Assembly (NCBI GenBank): GCA_032209605.1
Contig: JASFXZ010000009.1
Location: forward strand, 13,813,553-13,877,552
Source: Mactromeris polynyma
Lineage: Eukaryota; Mollusca; Bivalvia; Venerida; Mactridae
Direction of reading: 5' to 3'
DNA length: 64,000 nucleotides
The first letter of the stretch is position 1. Every line of letters starts with the position of its first letter. Positions 12,100 to 23,573 of the stretch are shown piece by piece. The notes under the pieces are model-generated. The model ran no database searches, was not told the origin of the DNA, and saw nothing but the letters and a program-made list of their open reading frames with translations. The position numbers were made by a program, and so were the translations under genes.

Positions 12100-12425
12100 T
12101 CATAGTTTCAGTTTTAGTGGTATGAATGTGTGTTTGTTTTCGTGCATGGTTATTAGTTCTACTTATGTTAGTTGCATGTAAGGTTCTCCTTTCCACATGT
12201 GCAATTATTTTGCATGATATACTATTTGTGTTCTGTCTACCCCCTCCCCCCCCCCCTTTCGGTCTATTATTACTGACTTTCTTGAGTTGTTCCGTAATGT
12301 ATTCCATTCATTGAATTCCCCCTTGTTGTCCCCCTAAATTCTCTGTAGTTGTTCTTTATGGATGGCCAGACCATTCCTTACACACCTATTCTATTCCCAT
12401 ACATGTTTCCCTTGCGCCTCCTCCT
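12100..12425 (+). repeat. RepB interspersed repeat, copy F (diverged)
   Basis: Shares the C-rich run and TTATGGATGGCCAGACCATTCC-like words with the better-preserved copies, but has lost the conserved tail. Confidence 0.6.
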
Positions 12426-12484
12426 ACATTATTTAAAAGTATTAATTATTCTACATAATTTCAAAAACATTCTTTCATAACCTA

Positions 12485-12625
12485 TCCTAATTACCCTCGG
12501 TTGTCGCGTCCCAGACTGCTAACCAGTACTCTCGCCTAATCCAGGAATTGGGACATTCGCCGTACAATATCGCCGAAATACGGGATTCGAACCCGCAATC
12601 TTCAGACATAGAAGATGCGTGAATG
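12485..12625 (-). repeat. Degenerate tRNA-related SINE piece
   Basis: Read on the minus strand, a B-box-like GGGTTCGAATCCCG is followed by the GTACTGGTTAGCAG word found in the SINE core of other copies. The A box is not preserved. It lies about 60 bp beyond RepB copy F. Confidence 0.45.
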
Positions 12626-12639
12626 GTTTTAAAAAGAAT

Positions 12640-13417
12640 TCCATGAAGAGAAATTCTGTCAAATGCATTAGATGTTCATTTTTATCTACACAAGCATGAG
12701 AGATTCCAGTTATGCACACACGACAATGGTTGGTAACAGTCATCTGAATGTCGGTCAAACGTCAAGGGAGGTAATCAATTCAAAGTTTTTGTCTGACAAG
12801 GGTGTGTCAACAATCCACTTCGGACGTACAGTTTCTTGTAATAAAACACCGTCGCTTAAGCAAACAAATACACGTGAGTAAACATTCAAATAGCCATATT
12901 TTCTTTTTAGCAATATTTTTTAAACTACATATTATAACAATGTGAAATGTGCAGAGTTTTTATCGTTATACAGTCCTTCGTATATCTGCAATAATATGAT
13001 ACAATTATTGAAAAATAACTTATTTAAAGTTATTTGAACTTTTGGTACTGTCAAATTGTACATGTAATCCGGTAAATCAGGCTCATTGCACAATACCTCA
13101 TTTTGCAAAAGAAACCAATGGATACAAAGATGTAATGAACAAATCCACCTCATGCTATCGCGATTTTTCCAAAGAAAACCCATAAAATTAAGTTTTTTAA
13201 AACAACACCAGAAACAAGGGTAGTCCATAATAATTAAACGTGTACATGCCCATTTAACCATATTCATTATGTTGTTATTTTACTTTTACTTTCACTTTCA
13301 CATGTAACATAACAGGAATGTCAAAATGTGAAAGAAGGTATGTAGGGACTCATTTATTGGACTAAAACAAGGATGAGAGTACGGACAATCTTTTTTTAAT
13401 ATTTTTATTGACATAAT
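12640..13417. other. No gene seen; fragment of a dispersed repeat
   Basis: About 13285-13365 matches 34318-34400 (shared ATGTAACATAAC and TGTCAAAATGTGAAA). About 12848-12900 resembles 18280-18325 (CTTAAGCAAACAA, ACACGTGA). Nothing coding is recognised. Confidence 0.45.
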
Positions 13418-13680
13418 TGTTATGCCCCCTTCGAAGAAGAGAGGGCATTTGGTTTGCAAATGTCGGTCGGTATGTCCGTCCGTCCGTCCGTCGGTCCGTA
13501 ACCTTTTCGTTTCCGATCAATAACTTAAGAACCCTTTGACCTATCATCCTCAAACTTTGTACACACATTCATCTTGGGTAGTGGAGGAACCCTATTGGGG
13601 TCACGGGGTCGAAGGATATGGTCACAGGAGGGGGGGGGGGGCATAATGTTTTACAAACATCTCCTGCTACAAAAAAGACT
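13418..13680 (+). mobile_element. Hairpin-headed repeat with GTCC microsatellite
   Basis: It starts with a hairpin (ATGCCCCCTTCGAAGA then GAGGGCAT), followed by a TCGG/GTCCGTCC microsatellite and a body with GATCAATAACTTAAGAACC. It ends at a G-rich run and GGCATAATG. This layout is common in bivalve genomes; it carries no ORF. Confidence 0.65.
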
Positions 13681-14099
13681 CGATAGCATAAGCTAGTATA
13701 CTTTCTCCCCTTTTCAAAAATACCTTATATATATTTATATCGGTAGTTGGGTATACATGGTACATGGATAATTAAGACATGCAATAATATTAAAATAATA
13801 ATTATGACACGTGCATAATACCCATGCCATACACACCAACACCAAGGATAGCACAATAAAGAGTAAACTGCCGGTGGCATGACATAGAGAGGCATAAAAA
13901 TCTAATTAAATGATATCACAGAACTAGAAAATAAATATATCACAAAATGCAACATACCTACTAACATTATCACAAGATTATATACAATTAAAAACATTAT
14001 TGCTAAAATATCACAGATTACTGCATCTCATTACATACAATCTAATTCAAACATATTAGGTTAAGATTATAGTTTATGCACATAGAGATCATAATTCAA

Positions 14100-17092
14100 C
14101 ATGAATGAGACAGAATGTCAGATGAGACAATTTAAAAACCCTCCCTACCGAAATGGATACAAAATTCCAGTAAAAGTTTCCTTATTATCAGGGTACTAAA
14201 GACATTAATTTTAAATGCTTAAAAAGTGTTGTTTTAAAGCATCCTTAAAAGTTGAAAGGGAGTTGATGTTCACAATACAATGGGGTAATTTATTCCACAG
14301 AGAACATCCCATGTAGCAAAACGATTTTAATCCAAAACTTTTGACTTTTGGGACAGCGTAAGCACCTTTAGAACTGAACCTTGTCTTATAATTATGAATA
14401 CGGTCTTGAGAAATAAAATGTTCTCTCATTTAAGATGGTGCTAATCCATTTTTAGTTTTAAAACCCTGACGTAGAATAATCTGATCAACTCGTTTATGGA
14501 CAGGTAACCAGTTGGCAGTTTTAAAATGATCAATATGTACATAACTTTTGCAGTCCAATCCAATTACAAATCTCAATAATTTATTTTGAGTTGTTTGGAA
14601 CTTATTTCTGAGAGATTGAGACATGCTATACTACAATATAGAATAGGCATAGTCAAAGTAGCACTGAATTAATGACACAACAAGCAGTAAACGTTTGGTG
14701 TGTTGAGTTAGATACTCTTTTTATACGCCCGTTTGAAAAACGGGACGTATTATGGGAACACCCGCGGCGGGCGGGCGGGCGGCGTCCACATGGTTTCCGC
14801 TCTCTAAGTCAAAGAGTTTTCTTCCGATCTTTACCAACCTTTGTGAAAATGTGTGTGGGCATTATATCTCGGCCAAGTTCGATAACCAGCCACATCGCCC
14901 TAGGCAATTGTGAATTATGGCCCTTGAATTATCAAAAATTGGCCAAATTAGCCGTGTCCGCTCTCTAAGTCAAAGAGTTTTCATCCGATATTTACCAAAC
15001 TTTGTGAAAATGTTTGTGGGCATAATATCTCGGCCAAGTTCGATAACCAGCCACATCGCCCCAGGCACTTGTGAATTATGGCCCTTGAATTATCCAAAAT
15101 TGGCCAAATTAGCCGTGTCCGCTCTCTAAGTCAAAGAGTTTTCATCCGATATTTACCAAACTTTGTGAAAATGTTTGTGGGCATCATATCTCGACCAAGT
15201 TCGATAACCAGTCATATCGCTCATGTCACTTGGGAGTTACCACCCTTTGATTTTAGAAATTACCTAAAATTTGTCTTGTTTTAACTCTGAGCTCTGACTT
15301 ATGACGGGCGTATTTTGTGACAGTTTGGCACTCTTGTTTACAGTATAAAAACTTCAGTCTGGCATTTAACATCAAGAACCGAATAAAATAGATTCAGTTT
15401 TACCTAGATGTAGGGACAATTTATTGTCAATCAGCCATTGATTTACAAGAGCAAGATCTTCTGATAACAATTTCTCAACATGAGACTTATCTCTACCTGA
15501 AACAAGAATAGCCGAGTCATCAGCATAAAACAGAAGTTTATTTTTTACTATGGCTGACATGTCATTGACATATATAGATAATAAAAGCGGTCCAAATATA
15601 GACCCTTGTGGTACACCACATGTAATAGACGCACATTTATAATGTGTCCCAGACACATCTACATGCTGTTGTCTGTCTGAAAGATATGATTTAAACCATC
15701 TCAAAATATCATTACCAAGACCTGAGGCTTGAAGTTTTAAATGTAAAATGGAGTGATCCACAGTGTCAAATGCCTTCTGTAAATCTAAAATAATCACGCC
15801 AACAAAGTTACCTTTGTCCATTTCAAGTCTAATATAATAAGTTAAATGGATTAAACATGTATCGGTTGAGAAACCACTTCTAAATTCAGACTGAAATTCA
15901 TAAAATAGTCCATTATCTTTAAAATGTGATTCGACCTGGTCATAGACAACTCGTTCGAAAATATTTGACAAAATGCTTAAAATAGAAACAGGTCGGTAAT
16001 TACCAGCAGAAGTCGTATCATTTTTCTTATAAAGGGGGACAACTCTTGCAATTTTAAGATCATCGGGCACAGTTCCTTGTACTAAGAATAGATTAATTAT
16101 ATGTGTTAGATGACTTGCAATAATGGAAGCACCATCTTTTACAAAACGAGATGGAATATTATCTAATCCTGTAGCTTTATGAGCACTCAACTTTGTTAAA
16201 TATTTAAGAACTTTGTTTTCTGAGACTACAGAAAAGGAACAATTATTTGTAAGGACACCTTTTTCAGCATGTAACTTGTCAACGAATTGTTTACCAAATT
16301 TATAAACACATGAGGAAGCTTGTCCACAAATTTGGATGCAACTGTAGTATAAAAAGAGTTAAAAGTTTCAGCTATAGATTTCTTATCAAAACAAATATTA
16401 TCATCAATCTTTAGACAAATGTTTGCATGAGCGGAAGACACCCCCTTCTTTGATGGTTAACGAAGATCTTTAAGAGTTTTCTATAAAGATTTAGAATCAG
16501 TTTTATATTGTTCAAGAGTATCAGTAAAGAAATTATTTTTAGCCGAATCAACAGCATACTGAACTCTATTGCTCACATACTTAAATTTATCAAAATTTTC
16601 ATCAGTTTTATTCCCTTTTATAATAACGAAAAGCCCTATCCCGCTCATTGATTAATTGCAATATATCAGAATTCATCCATCGTTTAGTTCTTTGTCTGAT
16701 TCTCACCTGTTTTATAGGTGCAAAATCATCAATAATAGACATAAACAACATTTTGAAATTTGTCCAAGCTTCAGAGACATTGTCACATAGCATTACAGAA
16801 ATCCAATCTGCAGATAATAGATTTGCTTGAAAATCATCTTTGTTATCTTTTTTTAAGGAACGTAGAATGACAAAGTTATGTTTACCAATTTGCTGTTTTG
16901 AAATCTTTCTGGTACAATATATCAAACAGTGATCACTAAAAGAAGTATTTATAACACCTGACTGAGATATTTTATCTCTGTCTGAAACTAAGATTAGATC
17001 AATAGCAGTTGAACTTCTGTTACATATTCTTGTAAAATCACAAATCAATTGTTTAAAATTGAAAACATCAATATAATACTGTAGTATCACTT
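14100..17092 (-). pseudogene. LINE (YADD reverse transcriptase), 5'-truncated and interrupted
   Basis: Read on the minus strand from 17092: the C-terminal half of an endonuclease with the SDH catalytic motif (SFSDHCLIYC, 16608-17090); a linker (16226-16441); an uninterrupted reverse transcriptase (15372-16190) with KATGLDNIPSRFV, NYRPVSILSILSNIFERVVY, LDLQKAFDTVDHSIL, GVPQGSIFGPLLLSIYVNDM and the catalytic FYADDSAIL; and after an insertion at about 14718-15318 the C-terminal region (14211-14690), ending with a SLWNKLPHCIVNINSL block. The order endonuclease, RT, C-terminus with the WNxLP motif is that of CR1/L2-type LINEs. The 5' end is lost within the endonuclease domain. Frame breaks and the inserted element make it inactive, although the RT domain itself is intact over about 270 residues. 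Confidence 0.9.
14718..15318 (+). mobile_element. Hairpin-headed element with 161-bp tandem core, nested in a LINE
   Basis: It begins with a hairpin (ACGCCCGTTTGAAAAACGGG then ACGT), followed by a GCGG microsatellite. Next come about 2.8 tandem copies of a 161-bp unit starting CGCTCTCTAAGTCAAAGAG at 14797, 14958 and 15119. It ends with GACGGGCGTATTTT, which is inverted to the start. It interrupts the LINE C-terminal region. The tandem core bounded by a microsatellite recalls the 'pearl'-type repeats described in oysters, but membership was not tested. The ORFs within it are products of the 161-bp repeats. Confidence 0.7.
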
Positions 17093-18094
17093 AAATTCGC
17101 GGGGGTGAAATTTCGCGCAAACAGCAAAAAAGGCAGTTTCGCGCGGACCTAAATTCGCGCATTTTAAAATTTTGAAGAAAAAAAATCAGACAAAAATGAC
17201 GGTATCGCAGCGCGTGTTATTATTTCGTACATCCGTATCATAAGCTGTAAATAGCAATATTCTGCGTATTAACTCGTAAGTTGGTGGTTATCTCTGTAAT
17301 AGAGTCGCCAATTAACAATTTTATTGCCAATTGTCATATCTGAATACAATAGAAACGTGTGAAACTTGAATAAACAACATGACTAGCGAGGTTCGCGTCA
17401 TATTTAGATCAGTGTCACCAAGCGCTTGATTCCCTGGTTATTTAAGCGAACCAGTCGGGAACGAATTAAAACATACCCCATAAAAATACGACAAACAATA
17501 TGACACGTCCAACGATTAATTGGCGTTAATTGACACGACTGTACGAATTGTTCAAGAATTTAAGTATGAAGAAAAAGTTGCAGTGCGTGCAATCCGGATG
17601 ACAACATTTTATGCAGTCGTGTATTCTTTATACATGTATAAACATCGTAAACAAAGAAAAATCAATTTATGAATTAATGTTCCATTTAAACCACGCTTAC
17701 GTACTAGTAATCAAACTGTGTCAAAATATTCCATGTTCCTAATTATTCCACACAGATTATCAGAAAAAACAGCGACAAATTATGAAAAGAAAAAACGTAA
17801 GTGCATATACACACATTTTCGGACAGTCAAAAATTCGGATAGCCATGTTAGTTTCGGAAGTTTAATAATCGCGCGTACTTAAAAGAAGTTGTCACATTGG
17901 ATAACTTACGGGGAATTTAAGAAATTAGGCATTTGTACATACTTAATGTTCTATTGCCTAGTGAGCTGACAGAATGGTTTAAATTTACGAGCTTTGTTTC
18001 ACAACATAGATACATTTGAATGGAAAGAGGATGGTATTTATACGGTTTGATCTTCAGTTGGACATTTATTTGTTTTTAACTTTAATCAATATCT
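17093..18094. other. No gene seen; TTCGCGC-rich patch
   Basis: About 17093-17165 has repeated AAATTCGCG/TTTCGCGC words in both orientations, probably the end of a short element. The rest is AT-rich without recognised exons. Confidence 0.45.
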
Positions 18095-18170
18095 ATTAAG
18101 AGACCACTTTATTAAGCGACCACTTTTTGGCTGTCCCTTGGGTGGTCCTTAATACAAGATTGACTGTATG
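18095..18170. repeat. Fragment of TACAGTAAAACCTC-type MITE
   Basis: Contains the characteristic AAGAGACCAC and GGTGGTCCTTAATA words and ends in GACTGTA. The left inverted repeat is gone. Confidence 0.5.
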
Positions 18171-18852
18171 TTGCTAGTTTTTGCAGATAAAACATTGGTA
18201 TTAAACACACCTTTGAGAGTTCATCCATAAATGTGGTTATTGATAAACTTGTCAAAACACATAGCAAGGATATCGCCTTAAGCAAACAACTACACGTGAT
18301 TAAACAATCGCTATTTGAATATCCCACTTAAAACGAATCAATCGACCTGTATTTGTATGCTCGAAATACTTCGCATGTCATTCTTATTGAACAAAACTAG
18401 AACATGGACACACCTACAGTCAATCCAAGTACCTGAGGATACAGGTTATACGTACCCTGTTTTCATTGGTCAATATTTTTCAAAACCTGTTTTTTACAAC
18501 TGTGAACACACACAATAGCAAATTACTGTGTTTATAAGGTCGACACTGGCCGCGCACATTTTTTCTAATGTACTTTATGCTATTTCGGTCGACTCGGTAT
18601 GTCCCCCGCACACCATAACTGGACTTTTTGAAGCCGAAGGGGGGAATTTACCTGCCAGTAGAGCAGTATAGGTCAAACAGACAATGTTGAAGCCATAGAC
18701 GGTCACTGCACAGTGCGAATGAGACCCATCGTACAGTTACCATTTTCCTGGCATCTAACCAGCACTTTCCTGGAATCTACTCAGTACTTTCCTGGTTACA
18801 TGCCAATACTATGTAACGTGGGAAACACTGAAAAGCATTTCTGTTTTTACCC

Positions 18853-18926
18853 GGCTATACGAGGGATCGAACCCACGATCTTCGGATTGGTAGTCAGCAG
18901 CATTAACCACTGAGCCACAAGGCCAC
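18853..18926 (-). repeat. tRNA-like SINE head
   Basis: The reverse complement has an A-box-like GTGGCTCAGTGGTTAATG and a B-box-like GTGGGTTCGATCCC at tRNA spacing. It lies about 30 bp before the 42-bp minisatellite. The clover leaf is imperfect. Confidence 0.65.
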
Positions 18927-18957
18927 CGTGAACACGGATTCTTAAAACATATTAGTT

Positions 18958-21486
18958 TGCAGAAGCCACACTCAGAGAGACATATGGCGTATAGCATTGC
19001 TGAGCAGCCACACTCAGAGAGACATATGGCGTGGAGCATTGCTGAGCAGCCACACTCAGAGAGACATATGGCGTGGAGCATTGCTGAGCAGCCACACTCA
19101 GAGAGACATATGGCGTGGAGCATTGCTGAGCAGCCACACTCAGAGAGACATATGGCGTATATCATTGCTGAGCAGCCACACTCAGAGAGACATATGGCGT
19201 ATATCATTGCTGAGCAGCCACACTCAGAGAGACATATGGCGTATAGCATTGCTGAGCAGCCACACTCAGAGAGACATATGGCGTATAGCATTGCTGAGCA
19301 GCCACACTCAGAGAGACATATGGCGTATATCATTGCTGAGCAGCCACACTCAGAGAGACATATGGCGTATAGCATTGCTGAGCAGCCACACTCAGAGAGA
19401 CATATGGCGTATAGCATTGCTGAGCAGCCACACTCAGAGAGACATATGGCGTATATCATTGCTGAGCAGCCACACTCAGAGAGACATATGGCGTATATCA
19501 TTGCTGAGCAGCCACACTCAGAGAGACATATGGCGTGGAGCATTGCTGAGCAGCCACACTCAGAGAGACATATGGCGTATAGCATTGCTGAGCAGCCACA
19601 CTCAGAGAGACATATGGCGTGGAGCATTGCTGAGCAGCCACACTCAGAGAGACATATGGCGTATATCATTGCTGAGCAGCCACACTCAGAGAGACATATG
19701 GCGTATATCATTGCTGAGCAGCCACACTCAGAGAGACATATGGCGTGGAGCATTGCTGAGCAGCCACACTCAGAGAGACATATGGCGTATATCATTGCTG
19801 AGCAGCCACACTCAGAGAGACATATGGCGTATAGCATTGCTGAGCAGCCACACTCAGAGAGACATATGGCGTATATCATTGCTGAGCAGCCACACTCAGA
19901 GAGACATATGGCGTATATCATTGCTGAGCAGCCACACTCAGAGAGACATATGGCGTATAGCATTGCTGAGCAGCCACACTCAGAGAGACATATGGCGTGG
20001 AGCATTGCTGAGCAGCCACACTCAGAGAGACATATGGCGTATAGCATTGCTGAGCAGCCACACTCAGAGAGACATATGGCGTGGAGCATTGCTGAGCAGC
20101 CACACTCAGAGAGACATATGGCGTATATCATTGCTGAGCAGCCACACTCAGAGAGACATATGGCGTATATCATTGCTGAGCAGCCACACTCAGAGAGACA
20201 TATGGCGTATATCATTGCTGAGCAGCCACACTCAGAGAGACATATGGCGTATATCATTGCTGAGCAGCCACACTCAGAGAGACATATGGCGTGGAGCATT
20301 GCTGAGCAGCCACACTCAGAGAGACATATGGCGTGGAGCATTGCTGAGCAGCCACACTCAGAGAGACATATGGCGTATATCATTGCTGAGCAGCCACACT
20401 CAGAGAGACATATGGCGTATATCATTGCTGAGCAGCCACACTCAGAGAGACATATGGCGTGGAGCATTGCTGAGCAGCCACACTCAGAGAGACATATGGC
20501 GTATAGCATTGCTGAGCAGCCACACTCAGAGAGACATATGGCGTGGAGCATTGCTGAGCAGCCACACTCAGAGAGACATATGGCGTATATCATTGCTGAG
20601 CAGCCACACTCAGAGAGACATATGGCGTATATCATTGCTGAGCAGCCACACTCAGAGAGACATATGGCGTATATCATTGCTGAGCAGCCACACTCAGAGA
20701 GACATATGGCGTGGAGCATTGCTGAGCAGCCACACTCAGAGAGACATATGGCGTATATCATTGCTGAGCAGCCACACTCAGAGAGACATATGGCGTATAG
20801 CATTGCTGAGCAGCCACACTCAGAGAGACATATGGCGTATATCATTGCTGAGCAGCCACACTCAGAGAGACATATGGCGTATATCATTGCTGAGCAGCCA
20901 CACTCAGAGAGACATATGGCGTATAGCATTGCTGAGCAGCCACACTCAGAGAGACATATGGCGTGGAGCATTGCTGAGCAGCCACACTCAGAGAGACATA
21001 TGGCGTATAGCATTGCTGAGCAGCCACACTCAGAGAGACATATGGCGTGGAGCATTGCTGAGCAGCCACACTCAGAGAGACATATGGCGTATATCATTGC
21101 TGAGCAGCCACACTCAGAGAGACATATGGCGTATATCATTGCTGAGCAGCCACACTCAGAGAGACATATGGCGTATATCATTGCTGAGCAGCCACACTCA
21201 GAGAGACATATGGCGTATATCATTGCTGAGCAGCCACACTCAGAGAGACATATGGCGTGGAGCATTGCTGAGCAGCCACACTCAGAGAGACATATGGCGT
21301 GGAGCATTGCTGAGCAGCCACACTCAGAGAGACATATGGCGTATATCATTGCTGAGCAGCCACACTCAGAGAGACATATGGCGTGGAGCATTGCTGAGCA
21401 GCCACACTCAGAGAGACATATGGCGTGGAGCATTGCTGAGCAGCCACACTCAGAGAGACATATGGCGTATATCATTGCTGAGCAGC
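18958..21486. repeat. 42-bp minisatellite, 60 units, three variants
   Basis: Sixty head-to-tail units of 42 bp. The unit contains GCCACACTCAGAGAGACATA then TGGCGT, a variable hexamer, and ATTGCTGAGCA. Only three forms occur at the variable site: TATAGC (13 units), TGGAGC (19) and TATATC (28). Outside this site the units appear identical except for the first. Because 42 is divisible by 3 and the unit has no stop in several frames, very long ORFs result: plus 18957-21587 (876 codons), plus 18997-21519 (840) and minus 18809-21535 (908). I regard them as by-products, since they read through the SINE on one side and unique DNA on the other and show no protein family. Units 17-34 and 40-57 carry the same variant order. 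Confidence 0.97.
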
Positions 21487-21589
21487 TATCCGAAGAGAAC
21501 ATATTCGTTAGGACACTAACGACATATGGCGACACAATGGCTCATATGGGAATGAGTGATTTCTATAATACACTGGGTAATGCATGAAA

Positions 21590-22740
21590 AGTCTGCCGCC
21601 AAGCCGACACAAATCATCTTGGCAGCAGGCAAGTGAGAAAGTCAGAAGCTCCAACTGGAGCCCAAAACTGTTTTATATCTAAACTCTATTTGACAAAAGT
21701 TTTCTAAATCTGTTTAATTAGTGGATTTGCATTCAGTTTACTACATGGTACTGGCTTTGACTGGTGTGCACAATTGTTTCATTTGATTTAGTGTACCTCC
21801 AAGGCCAGCTGAAGACTATTGAGCACTGGTAAACCTACTATGACATTTCCTAAATGCGCAAGTTGATATTGTCTCTACTTTTTAGAGGTAATTAGTTCCT
21901 AAAACGTAAGGAATTTTAGGACTTCATGTGCAAGTTATGTAAGAATAAAGTCCTAACATTCCGTAGTTTAATCCTACAATTAGCCATTCTGTTGTCATGA
22001 GCTGCTGAAAAGCCATAGTATGCTTACCTCTAGTGACAGTACGTTGTCAGGTACAGAACAAAAAGATCCTTTTGGATCACAAGAGCATAAACAGAATAGA
22101 ACGGAAGGATCAACCCAAAACATAATATGAGCGCAGCTGTACGATTTCCAACCTCTTCTATAAGTGACGTCATTTCCATAAAACGTCACATGTGACGTCA
22201 CCATGTACTGACAGAAAGCGATATTTGCCTAAATGACAATATGAGAACGATATGACCGTACGGAGTAATTCTTGTATGCTGCTTGCAAATTGTGAATCAC
22301 ATGTTGCGTTCTCTTGAAATGACGTCTCTTACAGAAGAGGTGGTAAATCCCAAGGCAGCGCTCAATATAGTGTATTTCACGGCAGACAAGTGTTCTGTGA
22401 AGTTTTGACAGATGTTATTGTCATTTTAAAGAATTCAGTGTTATTTTTAATTGATGACAGTAGTTGTGGCTGACATATAGCTTATATATTAAGATACCAC
22501 ACCAGAGACACGTACAATGATAGCACATCCAGTCGCATTAAACTGACACCGGGTTAATAAATGTTTTATATTTAATTTTATGAAAATAATAGCTGTTCAA
22601 AGTTTTTTCCCTTCTTTGTTTCTATTGGAAAAAATCAACCAAATCAGAAATCGATATCGCCCGATACGACATTTTCAGGGGAGAGAATTTTATCGATAAG
22701 ACAGCATATCCAGTCCCATTGTTGAACATGAAAGACTGTT
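21590..22740. other. No gene seen; CRE-like palindromes
   Basis: Unique-looking DNA. Two complete TGACGTCA sites lie at about 22164 and 22194, the second inside an ACGTCACATGTGACGT palindrome. No recognisable coding segment is next to them. Confidence 0.4.
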
Positions 22741-22747
22741 CGTACTG

Positions 22748-22830
22748 TTAGTGGTGGAGTCATGGATCGAACCTGCGAAACCTTGTATAACTAGTCCAGC
22801 ATGTTAGCATAGAACCACGGATCCGCTACA
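22748..22830 (-). repeat. tRNA-like SINE head
   Basis: The reverse complement shows GTGGTTCTATGCTAACATG (A-box-like) and GCAGGTTCGATCC (B-box-like), ending in TGACTCC. The same TGACTCC ending is seen at 31650-31725. Confidence 0.55.
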
Positions 22831-22973
22831 TGTGGTTCTATTTACTTGTTATAGATATACAAATGTATAACTGTAAGGATATTGGTATACAAATATATAT
22901 ACAAAGCTCACATTCATTTGTTATTGTTTGTATACCTATACATTCCTACAACAATTGATTATTGTTGCATGTA

Positions 22974-23153
22974 CAGTAAAACCTCAATGATAAGACCACC
23001 ATTGGGACCCTTGAAAACAGGTCTTAATTTTGATGTGGTCTTAATATTGAGGTTGAATAAAGAGCAAAACAGTGAAAATGGACTCGAAAATTGGGTGTTC
23101 TCAATTTTGAGGTGGTCTTAATAGTTGGGTGGTCTTTAAGTGAGATTTTACTG
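22974..23153 (+). mobile_element. MITE with CAGTAAAACCTC inverted repeats and TA target site
   Basis: It begins CAGTAAAACCTCAATGATAA and ends with the inverted form ...GAGATTTTACTG, flanked on both sides by TA. Internal GGTGGTCTTAAT words occur in both orientations. TA target duplication and CAGT termini fit pogo/Tigger-type Tc1-mariner MITEs. Other copies: 42442-42605, 50924-51085 (inverted), 62134-62310, about 26716-26864, and fragments at 18095, 38540 and 46645. Confidence 0.85.
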
Positions 23154-23306
23154 TATATGCTTATGAAAAACACAGTCTGTCAATTCATAAATAAATGTAA
23201 CGCCTAACACTTATCTTATATTAAGTGTATTTCACGATTCAGTAATGTCAATTAATTACCTTTGCATGTTGTAGACGACGTACAACACATATACACAGCG
23301 TCTACA

Positions 23307-23573
23307 AGGGCCCGTATTACAGAAGCATCTTAAGTGAATCTTACATATTTTCACTTAAGTTCAAAACTTCAAATGGATGTAATTCCAAAACCACATTTAA
23401 ACTGTTATGCGTTTTAATGGTAATGACGACAACATAATTATTAATTATATTCATTTATCACTATTGATTTGACCATATAATAAACCTGTATGTTAAATAA
23501 ACGAGTTAAGGAACATGTAATTTTAAGGATAATGATGAAATTTTACTTAATATGCTTCTGTAATATTGCCCCT
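23307..23573. mobile_element. TIR element (MITE) of 267 bp
   Basis: Left end AGGGCCCGTATTACAGAAGC; the right end read inward is AGGGGCAATATTACAGAAGC, both continuing into ATxTTAAGTxAA. Non-coding. The AGGGGCC-like ends recall the element at 10862-11124, so they may be relatives. Confidence 0.8.

Noticed and set aside
14672..15284. Three overlapping plus-strand ORFs with repeated SLSQRVF peptides
   Set aside because: They are translations of the 161-bp tandem core of a non-coding element.
18958..21486. CRISPR-like array
   Set aside because: The units are contiguous 42-bp tandem repeats without distinct spacers, in an animal genome.
18957..21587. Giant repetitive protein genes on either strand of the minisatellite
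   Set aside because: The ORFs follow from a 42-bp unit without stops. They run through a SINE on one side and have no start context, splice signals or family.
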